Position numbers and translations under genes: made by a program | The notes under the pieces: model-generated | Told to the model about the DNA's origin: nothing | Database searches by the model: none | Seen by the model: the letters and a program-made list of their open reading frames with translations, nothing else | NCBI RefSeq assembly: GCF_026230105.1 | Contig: NW_026614267.1 | Coordinates: 124,001-188,000, forward strand | Source of the DNA: Diorhabda sublineata | Taxonomy: Eukaryota > Arthropoda > Insecta > Coleoptera > Chrysomelidae | Length of the DNA: 64,000 bases | Direction: 5' to 3' | In this document: positions 51,301 through 63,330 of the stretch, in pieces | How positions within the stretch are numbered: position 1 is the stretch's first letter | Layout of the letters: every line of letters starts with the position of its first letter

Positions 51301-53010
51301 TTTCTTATATATTTGAATGAGTTTATATATAACTTTGTCAGATATCGTCGATTTACATTCATTGAAGCCCATTGAAGTCGATTCTCACTTTGTGTTGATT
51401 GAAAATTTTCAAAGTCTATCTTCCTCATTTGAAGTCGAATTTCAACATTTCTTATATATGTGAATGAGTTTGCATATAACTTTGTCAGATATCGTCGATT
51501 TACATTCATTGAAGCCCATTGGAGTCGATTCTCACTTTGTGTTGATTGAAAATTTTCAAAGTCTATATTCCTCATTTGAAGTCGAATTTCAACATTTCTT
51601 ATATATTTGAATGAGTTTGCATATAACTTTGTCAGATATCGTCGATTTACATTCATTGAAGCCCATTGAAGTCGATTCTCACTTTGTGTTGATTGAAAAT
51701 TTTCAAAGTCTATCTTCCTCATTTGAAGTCGAATTTCAACATTTCTCATATATTTGAATGAGTTTGCATCTAACTTTGTCAGATATCGTCGATTTACATT
51801 CATTGAAGCCCATTGAAGTCGATTCTCACTTTGTGTTGATTGAAAATTTTCAAAGTCTATCTTCCTCATTTGAAGTCGAATTTCAACATTTCTTATATAT
51901 TTGAATGAGTTTGCATCTAACTTTGTCAGATATCGTCGATTTACATTCATTGAAGCCCATTGAAATCGATTCTCACTTTGTGTTGATTGAAAATTTTCAA
52001 AGTCTATCTTCCTCATTTGAAGTCGAATTTCAACATTTCTTATATATTTGAATGAGTTTGCATATAACTTTGTCAGATATCGTCGATTTACATTCATTGA
52101 AGCCCATTGAAGTCGATTCTCACTTTGTGTTGATTGAAAATTTTCAAATTCTATCTTCCTCATTTGAAGTCGAATTTCAACATTTCTTATATATTTGAAT
52201 GAGTTTATATATAACTTTGTCAGATATCGTCGATTTACATTCATTGAAGCCCATTGAAGTCGATTCACACTTTGTGTTGATTGAAAATTTTCAAAGTCTA
52301 TCTTCCTCATTTGAAGTCGAATTTCAACATTTCTTATATATGTGAATGAGTTTGCATATAACTTTGTCAGATATCGTCGATTTACATTCATTGAAGCCCA
52401 TTGGAGTCGATTCTCACTTTGTGTTGATTGAAAATTTTCAAAGTCTATATTCCTCATTTGAAGTCGAATTTCAACATTTCTTATATATTTGAATGAGTTT
52501 GCATATAACTTTGTCAGATATCGTCGATTTACATTCATTGAAGCCCATTGAAGTCGATTCTCACTTTGTGTTGATTGAAAATTTTCAAAGTCTATCTTCC
52601 TCATTTGAAGTCGAATTTCAACATTTCTCATATATTTGAATGAGTTTGCATCTAACTTTGTCAGATATCGTCGATTTACATTCATTGAAGCCCATTGAAG
52701 TCGATTCTCACTTTGTGTTGATTGAAAATTTTCAAAGTCTATCTTCCTCATTTGAAGTCGAATTTCAACATTTCTTATATATTTGAATGAGTTTGCATCT
52801 AACTTTGTCAGATATCGTCGATTTACATTCATTGAAGCCCATTGAAATCGATTCTCACTTTGTGTTGATTGAAAATTTTCAAAGTCTATCTTCCTCATTT
52901 GAAGTCGAATTTCAACATTTCTTATATATTTGAATGAGTTTGCATATAACTTTGTCAGATATCGTCGATTTACATTCATTGAAGCCCATTGAAGTCGATT
53001 CTCACTTTGT
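51250..53010. repeat. Tandem 6-mer (882-bp) higher-order repeat, class B
   Basis: 'atatatgtgaatgag' lies near 51,455 and 52,337, 'tgaaatcgattctc' at 51,961 and 52,843, and 'tttatatataac' with 'caaattctatc' shows the same 882-base spacing. The copies differ slightly ('gattcacac' near 52,265 only in the second). Confidence 0.83.
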
Positions 53011-53454
53011 GTTGATTGAAAATTTTCAAAGTCTATCTTCCTCATTTGAAGTCGAATTTCAACATTTCTCATATATTTGAATGAGTTTGCATCTAACTTT
53101 GTCAGATATCGTCGATTTACATTCATTGAAGCCCATTGAAGTCGATTCTCACTTTGTGTTGATTGAAAATTTTCAAAGTCTATCTTCCTCATTTGAAGTC
53201 GAATTTCAACATTTCTCATATAATTGAATAAGTTTGCATATAACTTTGTCAGATTTCGTCGATTTACATTCATTGAAGCCCATTGAAGTCGATTCTCACT
53301 TTGTGTTGATTGAAAATTTTCAAAGTCTATCTTCCTCATTTGAATTTGAATTTCAACATTTCTCATATATTTGAATGAGTTTGCATCTAACTTTGTCAGA
53401 TATCGTCGATTTACATTCATTGAAGCCCATTAAAGTCGATTCTCACTTTGTGTT

Positions 53455-54540
53455 GATTGAAAATTTTCAAATTCTATCTTCCTCATTTGAAGTCGAATTT
53501 CAACATTTCTTATATATTTGAATGAGTTTATATATAACTTTGTCAGATGTCGTCGATTTACATTCATTGAAGCCCATTGAAGTCGATTCTCACTTTGTGT
53601 TGATTGAAAATTTTCAAAGTCTATCTTCCTCATTTGAAGTCGAATTTCAACATTTCTCATATAATTGAATAAGTTTGCATATAACTTTGTCAGATTTCGT
53701 CGATTTACATTCATTGAAGCCCATTGAAGTCGATTCTCACTTTGTGTTGATTGAAAATTTTCAAAGTCTATCTTCCTAATTTGAAGTCGAATTTCAACCT
53801 TTCTTATATATTTGAATGAGTTTGCATCTAACTTTGTCAGATATCGTCGATTTACATTCATTGAAGCCCATTGAAGTCGATTCTCACTTTGTGTTGATTG
53901 AAAATTTTCAAAGTCTATCTTCCTCATTTGAAGTCGAATTTCAACATTTCTCATATATTTGAATGAGTTTGCATCTAACTTTGTCAGATATCGTCGATTT
54001 ACATTCATTGAAGCCCATTGAAGTCGATTCTCACTTTGTGTTGATTGAAAATTTTCAAATTCTATCTTCCTCATTTGAAGTCGAATTTCAACATTTCTTA
54101 TATATTTGAATGAGTTTATATATAACTTTGTCAGATATCGTCGATTTACATTCATTGAAGCCCATTGAAGTCGATTCTCACTTTGTGTTGATTGAAAATT
54201 TTCAAAGTCTATCTTCCTCATTTGAAGTCGAATTTCAACATTTCTCATATAATTGAATAAGTTTGCATATAACTTTGTCAGATTTCGTCGATTTACATTC
54301 ATTGAAGCCCATTGAAGTCGATTCTCACTTTGTGTTGATTGAAAATTTTCAAAGTCTATCTTCCTAATTTGAAGTCGAATTTCAACCTTTCTTATATATT
54401 TGAATGAGTTTGCATCTAACTTTGTCAGATATCGTCGATTTACATTCATTGAAGCCCATTGAAGTCGATTCTCACTTTGTGTTGATTGAAAATTTTCAAA
54501 GTCTATCTTCCTCATTTGAAGTCGAATTTCAACATTTCTC
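53455..54540. repeat. Tandem 4-mer (588-bp) higher-order repeat, class B with A-like patches
   Basis: The order 'caaattctatc', 'tttatatataac', 'attgaataag' with 'cagatttcg', and 'cctaatttgaag' with 'acctttcttatat' begins near 53,465 and again 588 later. The last element carries class A bases ('cctaattt', 'acctttcttat') for about 40 bases in an otherwise class B monomer (53,775-53,815 and 54,363-54,403). A third patch is near 56,568. Confidence 0.8.
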
Positions 54541-57500
54541 ATATAATTGAATAAGTTTGCATATAACTTTGTCAGATTTCGTCGATTTACATTCATTGAA
54601 GCCCATTGAAGTGGATTCTCACTTTGTGTTGATTGAAAATTTTCAAAGTCTATCTTCCTCATTTGAAGTTGAATTTCAACATTTCTCATATATTTGAATG
54701 AGTTTATATATAACTTTGTCAGATATCGTCGATTTACATTCATTGAAGCCCATTGAAGTCGATTCTCACTTTGTGTTCATTGAAAATTTTCAAAGAATAT
54801 CTTCCTCATTTGAAGTCGAATTTCAACTTTTCTCATATATTTGAATGAGTTTGCATCTAACTTTGTCAGATATCGTCGATTTACATTCATTGAAGCCCAT
54901 TGAAGTCGATTCTCACTTTCTGTTGATTGAAAATTTTCAAAGTCTATCTTCCTCATTTGAAGTCGAATTTCAACATTTCTCATATATTTGAATGAGTTTG
55001 CATCTAACTTTGTCAGATATCGTCGATTTACATTCATTGAAGCCCATTGAAGTCGATTCTCACTTTGTGTTGATTGAAAATTTTCAAAGTCTATCTTCCT
55101 CATTTGAAGTCGAATTTCAACATTTCTTATATATTTGAATGAGTTTGCATATAACTTTGTCAGATATCGTCGATTTACATTCATTGAAGCCCATTGAAGT
55201 CGATTCTCACTTTGTGTTGATTGAAAATTTTCAAAGTCTATCTTCCTCATTTGAAGTCGAATTTCAACATTTCTCATATATTTGAATGAGTTTGCATCTA
55301 ACTTTGTCAGATATCGTCGATTTACATTCATTGAAGCCCATTGAAGTCGATTCTCACTTTGTGTTGATTGAAAATTTTCAAAGTCTATCTTCCTCATTTG
55401 AAGTCGAATTTCAACATTTCTTATATATTTGAATGAGTTTGCATATAACTTTGTCAGATATCGTCGATTTACATTCATTGAAGCCCATTGGAGTCGATTC
55501 TCACTTTGTGTTGATTGAAAATTTTCAAAGTCTATATTCCTCATTTGAAGTCGAATTTCAACATTTCTTATATATTTGAATGAGTTTGCCTATAACTTTG
55601 TCAGATATCGTCGATTTACATTCATTGAAGCCCAATGAAGTCGATTCTCACTTTGTGTTGATTGAAAATTTTCAAAGTCTATCTTCCTCATTTGAAGTCG
55701 AATTTCAACATTTCTCATATATTTGAATGAGTTTGCATCTAACTTTGTCAGATATCGTCGATTTACATTCATTGAAGCCCATTGAAGTCGATTCTCACTT
55801 TGTGTTGATTGAAAATTTTCAAAGTCTATCTTCCTCATTTGAAGTCGAATTTCAACATTTCTCATATAATTGAATAAGTTTGCATATAACTTTGTCAGAT
55901 ATCGTCGATTTACATTCATTGAAGCCCAATGAAGTCGATTCTCACTTTGTGTTGATTGAAAATTTTCAAAGTCTATCTTCCTCATTTGAAGTCGAATTTC
56001 AACATTTCTCATATATTTGAATGAGTTTGCATCTAACTTTGTCAGATTTCGTCGATTTACATTCATTGAAGCCCATTGAAGTCGATTCTCACTTTGTGTT
56101 GATTGAAAATTTTCAAAGTCTATCTTCCTCATTTGAAGTTGAATTTCAACATTTCTCATATATTTGAATGAGTTTGCATCTAACTTTGTCAGATATCGTC
56201 GATTTACATTCATTGAAGCCCATTGAAGTCGATTCTCACTTTGTGTTGATTGAAAATTTTCAAATTCTATCTTCCTCATTTGAAGTCGAATTTCAACATT
56301 TCTCATATATTTGAATGAGTTTATATATAACTTTGTCAGATATCGTCGATTTACATTCATTGAAGCCCATTGAAGTCGATTCTCACTTTGTGTTGATTGA
56401 AAATTTTCAAAGTCTATCTTCCTCATTTGAAGTCGAATTTCAGCATTTCTTATATAATTGAATAAGTTTGCATATAACTTTGTCAGATTTCGTCGATTTA
56501 CATTCATTGAAGCCCATTGAAGTCGATTCTCACTTTGTGTTGATTGAAAATTTTCAAAGTCTATCTTCCTAATTTGAAGTCGAATTTCAACCTTTCTTAT
56601 ATATTTGAATGAGTTTGCATCTAACTTTGTCAGATATCGTCGATTTACATTCATTGAAGCCCATTGAAGTCGATTCTCACTTTGTGTTGATTGAAAATTT
56701 TCAAAGTCTATCTTCCTCATTTGAAGTCGAATTTCAACATTTCTCATATAATTGAATAAGTTTGCATATAACTTTGTCAGATTTCGTCGATTTACATTCA
56801 TTGAAGCCCATTGAAGTGGATTCTCACTTTGTGTTGATTGAAAATTTTCAAAGTCTATCTTCCTCATTTGAAGTCGAATTTCAACATTTCTCATATATTT
56901 GAATGAGTTTGCATCTAACTTTGTCAGATATCATCGATTTACATTCATTGAAGCCCATTGAAGTCGATTCTCACTTTGTGTTGATTGAAAATTTTCAAAG
57001 TCTATCTTCCTCATTTGAAGCCGAATTTCAACATTTCTCATATATTTGAATGAGTTTATATATAACTTTGTCAGATATCGTCGATTTACATTCATTGAAG
57101 CCCATTGAAGTCGATTCTTACTTTGTGTTGATTGAAAATTTTCAAAGTCTATCTTCCTCATTTGAAGTCGAATTTCAACATTTCTCATATATTTGAATGA
57201 GTTTGCATCTAACTTTGTCAGATATCGTCGATTTACATTCATTGAAGCCCATTGGAGTCGATTCTCACTTTGTGTTGATTGAAAATTTTCAAAGTCTATA
57301 TTCCTCATTTGAAGTCGAATTTCAACATTTCTTATATATTTGAATGAGTTTGCATATAACTTTGTCAGATATCGTCGATTTACATTCATTGAAGACCATT
57401 GAAGTCGATTCTCACTTTGTGTTGATTGAAAATTTTCAAAGTCTATCTTCCTCATTTGAAGTCGAATTTCAACATTTCTCATATATTTGAATGAGTTTGC

Positions 57501-58300
57501 ATCTAACTTTGTCAGATATCGTCGATTTACATTCATTGAAGCCCATTGGAGTCGATTCTCACTTTGTGTTGATTGAAAATTTTCAAAGTCTATCTTCCTC
57601 ATTTGAAGTCGAATTTCAACATTTCTCATATATTTGAATGAGTTTGCATCTAACTTTGTCAGATATCGTCGATTTACATTCATTGAAGCCCATTGAAGTC
57701 GATTCTCACTTTGTGTTGATTGAAAATTTTCAAAGTCTATCTTCCTCATTTGAAGTCGAATTTCAACATTTCTTATATATTTGAATGAGTTTGTATCTGA
57801 CTTTGTCAGATATCGTCGATTTACATTCATTGAAGCCCATACAAGTCGATTCTCACTTTGTGTTGATTGAAAATTTACAAAGTCTATCTTCCTCATTTGA
57901 AGTCGAATTTCAACATTTCTCATATATTTGAATGAGTTTGCATCTAACTTTGTCAGATATCATCGATTTACATTCATTGAAGCCCATTGAAGTCGATTCT
58001 CACTTTGTGTTGATTGAAAATTTTCAAAGTCTATCTTCCTCATTTGAAGTCGAATTTCAACATTTCTTATATATTTGAATGAGTTTGTATCTGACTTTGT
58101 CAGATATCGTCGATTTACATTCATTGAAGCCCATAGAAGTCGATTCTCACTTTGTGTTGATTGAAAATTTTCAAAGTCTATCTTCCTCATTTGAAGTCGA
58201 ATTTCAACATTTCTCATATATTTGAATGAGTTTGCATCTAACTTTGTCAGATATTATCTATTTACATTCATTGAAGCCCATTGAAGTCGATTCTCACTTT
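54540..58300. repeat. Class B stretch with irregular higher-order structure
   Basis: Mixed class B sub-types. Private variants include 'gtgttcattgaaaatt' near 54,775, 'caaagaatatcttcc' near 54,790, 'actttctgttg' near 54,915 (repeated near 59,619, 32 monomers on), 'catacaagtcg' near 57,838 and 'aaatttacaaag' near 57,872. The 'atatcatcg' variant appears near 56,928 and 57,957, 1,029 apart, followed by 'atattatctattt' near 58,251. An A-like patch ('cctaatttgaag', 'acctttcttatat') lies at about 56,568-56,605. Confidence 0.65.
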
Positions 58301-61260
58301 GTGTTGATTGAAAATTTTCAAAGTCTATCTTCCTCATTTGAAGTCGAATTTCAACATTTCTCATATATTTAAATGAGTTTGCATCTAACTTTGTCAGATA
58401 TCGTCGATTTACATTCATTGAAGCCCATTGAAGTCGATTCTCATTTTGTGTTGATTGAAAATTTTCAAAGTCTATCTTCCTCATTTGAAGTCGAATTTCA
58501 ACATTTCTCATATATTTGAATGAGTTTGCATCTAACTTTGTCAGATATCGTCGATTTACATTCATTGAAGCCCATTGAAGTCGATTCTCACTTTGTGTTG
58601 ATTGAAAATTTTCAAAGTCTATCTTCCTCATTTGAAGTCGAATTTCAACATTTCTTATATATTTGAATGAGTTTGCATATAACTTTGTCAGATATCGTCG
58701 ATTTACATTCATTGAAGCCCATTGAAGTCGATTCTCACTTTGTGTTGATTGAAAATTTTCAAAGTCTATCTTCCTCATTTGAAGTCGAATTTCAACATTT
58801 CTCATATATTTGAATGAGTTTGCATCTAACTTTGTCAGATATCGTCGATTTACATTCATTGAAGCCCATTGAAGTCGATTCTCACTTTGTGTTGATTGAA
58901 AATTTTCAAAGTCTATCTTCCTCATTTGAAGTCGAATTTCAACATTTCTTATATATTTGAATGAGTTTGCATATAACTTTGTCAGATATCGTCGATTTAC
59001 ATTCATTGAAGCCCTTTGGAGTCGATTCTCACTTTGTGTTGATTGAAAATTTTCAAAGTCTATATTCCTCATTTGAAGTCGAATTTCAACATTTCTTATA
59101 TATTTGAATGAGTTTGCATATAACTTTGTCAGATATCGTCGATTTACATTCATTGAAGCCCATTGAAGTCGATTCTTACTTTGTGTTGATTGAAAATTTT
59201 CAAAGTCTATCTTCCTCATTTGAAGTCGAATTTCAACATTTCTCATATATTTGAATGAGTTTGCATCTAACTTTGTCAGATATCGTCGATTTACATTCAT
59301 TGAAGCCCATTGGAGTCGATTCTCACTTTGTGTTGATTGAAAATTTTCAAAGTCTATATTCCTCATTTGAAGTCGAATTTCAACATTTCTTATATATTTG
59401 AATGAGTTTGCATATAACTTTGTCAGATATCGTCGATTTACATTCATTGAAGCCCATTGAAGTCGATTCTCACTTTGTGTTGATTGAAAATTTTCAAAGT
59501 CTATCTTCCTCATTTGAAGTCGAATTTCAACTTTTCTCATATATTTGAATGAGTTTGCATCTAACTTTGTCAGATATCGTCGATTTACATTCATTGAAGC
59601 CCATTGAAGTCGATTCTCACTTTCTGTTGATTGAAAATTTTCAAATTCTATCTTCCTCATTTGAAGTCGAATTTCAACATTTCTCATATATTTGAATGAG
59701 TTTGCATCTAACTTTGTCAGATATCGTCGATTTACATTCATTGAAGCCCATTGGAGTCGATTCTCACTTTGTGTTGATTGAAAATTTTCAAAGTCTATCT
59801 TCCTCATTTGAAGTCGAATTTCAACATTTCTCATATATTTGAATGAGTTTGCATCTAACTTTGTCAGATATCGTCGATTTACATTCATTGAAGCCCATTG
59901 AAGTCGATTCTCACTTTGTGTTGATTGAAAATTTCCAAAGTCTATCTTCCTCATTTGAAGTCGAATTTCAACATTTCTTATATATTTGAATGAGTTTGTA
60001 TCTGACTTTGTCAGATATCGTCGATATACATTCATTGAAGCCCATAGAAGTCGATTCTCACTTTGTGTTGATTGAAAATTTTCAAAGTCTATCTTCCTCA
60101 TTTGAAGTCGAATTTCAACATTTCTCATATATTTGAATGAGTTTGCATCTAACTTTGTCAGATATCATCGATTTACATTCATTGAAGCCCATTGAAGTCG
60201 ATTCTCACTTTGTGTTGATTGAAAATTTTCAAAGTCTATCTTCCTCATTTGAAGTCGAATTTCAACATTTCTTATATATTTGAATGAGTTTGTATCTGAC
60301 TTTGTCAGATATCGTCGATTTACATTCATTGAAGCCCATAGAAGTCGATTCTCACTTTGTGTTGATTGAAAATTTTCAAAGTCTATCTTCCTCATTTGAA
60401 GTCGAATTTCAACATTTCTCATATATTTGAATGAGTTTGCATCTAACTTTGTCAGATATCGTCGATTTACATTCATTGAAGCCCATTGAAGTCGATTCTC
60501 ATTTTGTGTTGATTGAAAATTTTCAAAGTCTATCTTCCTCATTTGAAGTCGAATTTCAACATTTCTCATATATTTGAATGAGTTTGCATCTAACTTTGTC
60601 AGATATCGTCGATTTACATTCATTGAAGCCCATTGAAGTCGATTCTCACTTTGTGTTGATTGAAAATTTTCAAAGTCTATCTTCCTCATTTGAAGTCGAA
60701 TTTCAACATTTCTTATATATTTGAATGAGTTTGCATATAACTTTGTCAGATATCGTCGATTTACATTCATTGAAGCCCATTGAAGTCGATTCTCACTTTG
60801 TGTTGATTGAAAATTTTCAAAGTCTATCTTCCTCATTTGAAGTCGAATTTCAACATTTCTCATATATTTGAATGAGTTTGCATCTAACTTTGTCAGATAT
60901 CGTCGATTTACATTCATTGAAGCCCATTGAAGTCGATTCTCACTTTGTGTTGATTGAAAATTTTCAAAGTCTATCTTCCTCATTTGAAGTCGAATTTCAA
61001 CATTTCTTATATATTTGAATGAGTTTGCATATAACTTTGTCAGATATCGTCGATTTACATTCATTGAAGCCCTTTGGAGTCGATTCTCACTTTGTGTTGA
61101 TTGAAAATTTTCAAAGTCTATATTCCTCATTTGAAGTCGAATTTCAACATTCCTTATATATTTGAATGAGTTTGCATATAACTTTGTCAGATATCGTCGA
61201 TTTACATTCATTGAAGCCCATTGAAGTTGATTCTCACTTTGTGTTGATTGAAAATTTTCA
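58300..61260. repeat. 14-mer (2,058-bp) offset duplication, class B
   Basis: 'tcattttgtg' at 58,441 and 60,499 and 'gccctttggagtcg' at 59,011 and 61,069 are 2,058 apart, with matching sub-type order between. First copy about 58,300-59,150, second about 60,358-61,210. The variant 'gattcttac' recurs at the same spacing slightly earlier (57,113 and 59,171). Confidence 0.78.
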
Positions 61261-61439
61261 AAGTCTATCTTCCTCATTTGATGTCGAATTTCAACATTTC
61301 TCATATATTTGAATGAGTTTGCATCTAACTTTGTCAGATATCGTCGATTTACATTCATTGAAGCCCATTGAAGTCGATTCTCACTTTGTGTTGATTGAAA
61401 ATTTTCAAAGTCTATCTTCCTCATTTGAAGTCGAATTTC

Positions 61440-63330
61440 AACATTTCTCATATAATTGAATAAGTTTGCATATAACTTTGTCAGATTTCGTCGATTTACA
61501 TTCATTGAAGCCCATTGAAGTCGATTCTCACTTTGTGTTGATTGAAAATTTTCAAAGTCTATCTTCCTCATTTGAAGTTGAATTTCAACATTTCTCATAT
61601 ATTTGAATGAGTTTGCATCTAACTTTGTCAGATATCGTCGATTTACATTCATTGAAGCCCATTGAAGTCGATTCTCACTTTGTGTTGATTGAAAATTTTC
61701 AAAGTCTATCTTCCTCATTTGAAGTTGAATTTCAACATTTCTCATATATTTGAATGAGTTTGCATCTAACTTTGTCAGATATCGTCGATTTACATTCATT
61801 GAAGCCCATTGAAGTCGATTCTCACTTTGTGTTGATTGAAAATTTTCAAATTCTATCTTCCTCATTTGAAGTCGAATTTCAACATTTCTCATATATTTGA
61901 ATGAGTTTGCATCTAACTTTGTCAGATATCGTCGATTTACATTCATTGAAGCCCATTGAAGTCGATACTCACTTTGTGTTGATTGAAAATTTTCAAAGTC
62001 TATCTTCCTCATTTGAAGTCGAATTTCAACATTTCTCATATAATTGAATAAGTTTGCATATAACTTTGTCAGATTTCGTCGATTTACATTCATTGAAGCC
62101 CATTGAAGTCGATTCTCACTTTGTGTTGATTGAAAATTTTCAAAGTCTATCTTCCTCATTTGAAGTCGAATTTCAACATTTCTCATATAATTGAATAAGT
62201 TTGCATATAACTTTGTCAGATTTCGTCGATTTACATTCATTGAAGCCCATTGAAGTCGATTCTCACTTTGTGTTGATTGAAAATTTTCAAAGTCTATCTT
62301 CCTCATTTGAAGTTGAATTTCAACATTTCTCATATATTTGAATGAGTTTGCATCTAACTTTGTCAGATATCGTCGATTTACATTCATTGAAGCCCATTGA
62401 AGTCGATTCTCACTTTGTGTTGATTGAAAATTTTCAAAGTCTATCTTCCTCATTTGAAGTCGAATTTCAACATTTCTCATATATTTGAATGAGTTTGCAT
62501 CTAACTTTGTCAGATATCGTCGATTTACATTCATTGAAGCCCATTGAAGTCGATTCTCACTTTGTGTTGATTGAAAATTTTCAAATTCTATCTTCCTCAT
62601 TTGAAGTCGAATTTCAACATTTCTCATATATTTGAATGAGTTTGCATCTAACTTTGTCAGATTTCGTCGATTTACATTCATTGAAGCCCATTGAAGTCGA
62701 TTCTCACTTTGTGTTGATTGAAAATTTTCAAAGTCTATCTTCCTCATTTGAAGTCGAATTTCAACATTTCTCATATATTTGAATGAGTTTGCATCTAACT
62801 TTGTCAGATATCGTCGATTTACATTCATTGAAGCCCATTGAAGTCGATTCTCACTTTGTGTTGATTGAAAATTTTCAAATTCTATCTTCCTCATTTGAAG
62901 TCGAATTTCAACATTTCTCATATATTTGAATGAGTTTGCATCTAACTTTGTCAGATATCGTCGATTTACATTCATTGAAGCCCATTGAAGTCGATACTCA
63001 CTTTGTGTTGATTGAAAATTTTCAAAGTCTATCTTCCTCATTTGAAGTCGAATTTCAACATTTCTCATATAATTGAATAAGTTTGCATATAACTTTGTCA
63101 GATTTCGTCGATTTACATTCATTGAAGCCCATTGAAGTCGATTCTCACTTTGTGTTGATTGAAAATTTTCAAAGTCTATCTTCCTCATTTGAAGTCGAAT
63201 TTCAACATTTCTCATATAATTGAATAAGTTTGCATATAACTTTGTCAGATTTCGTCGATTTACATTCATTGAAGCCCATTGAAGTCGATTCTCACTTTGT
63301 GTTGATTGAAAATTTTCAAAGTCTATCTTC
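61440..63330. repeat. Tandem 7-mer (1,029-bp) higher-order repeat, class B
   Basis: 'gtcgatactcac' lies at 61,961 and 62,990, and pairs of 'ataattgaataag' monomers near 62,041/62,188 and 63,070/63,217, all 1,029 apart. 'gaagttgaattt' and 'caaattctatc' variants keep the same order. Confidence 0.82.
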
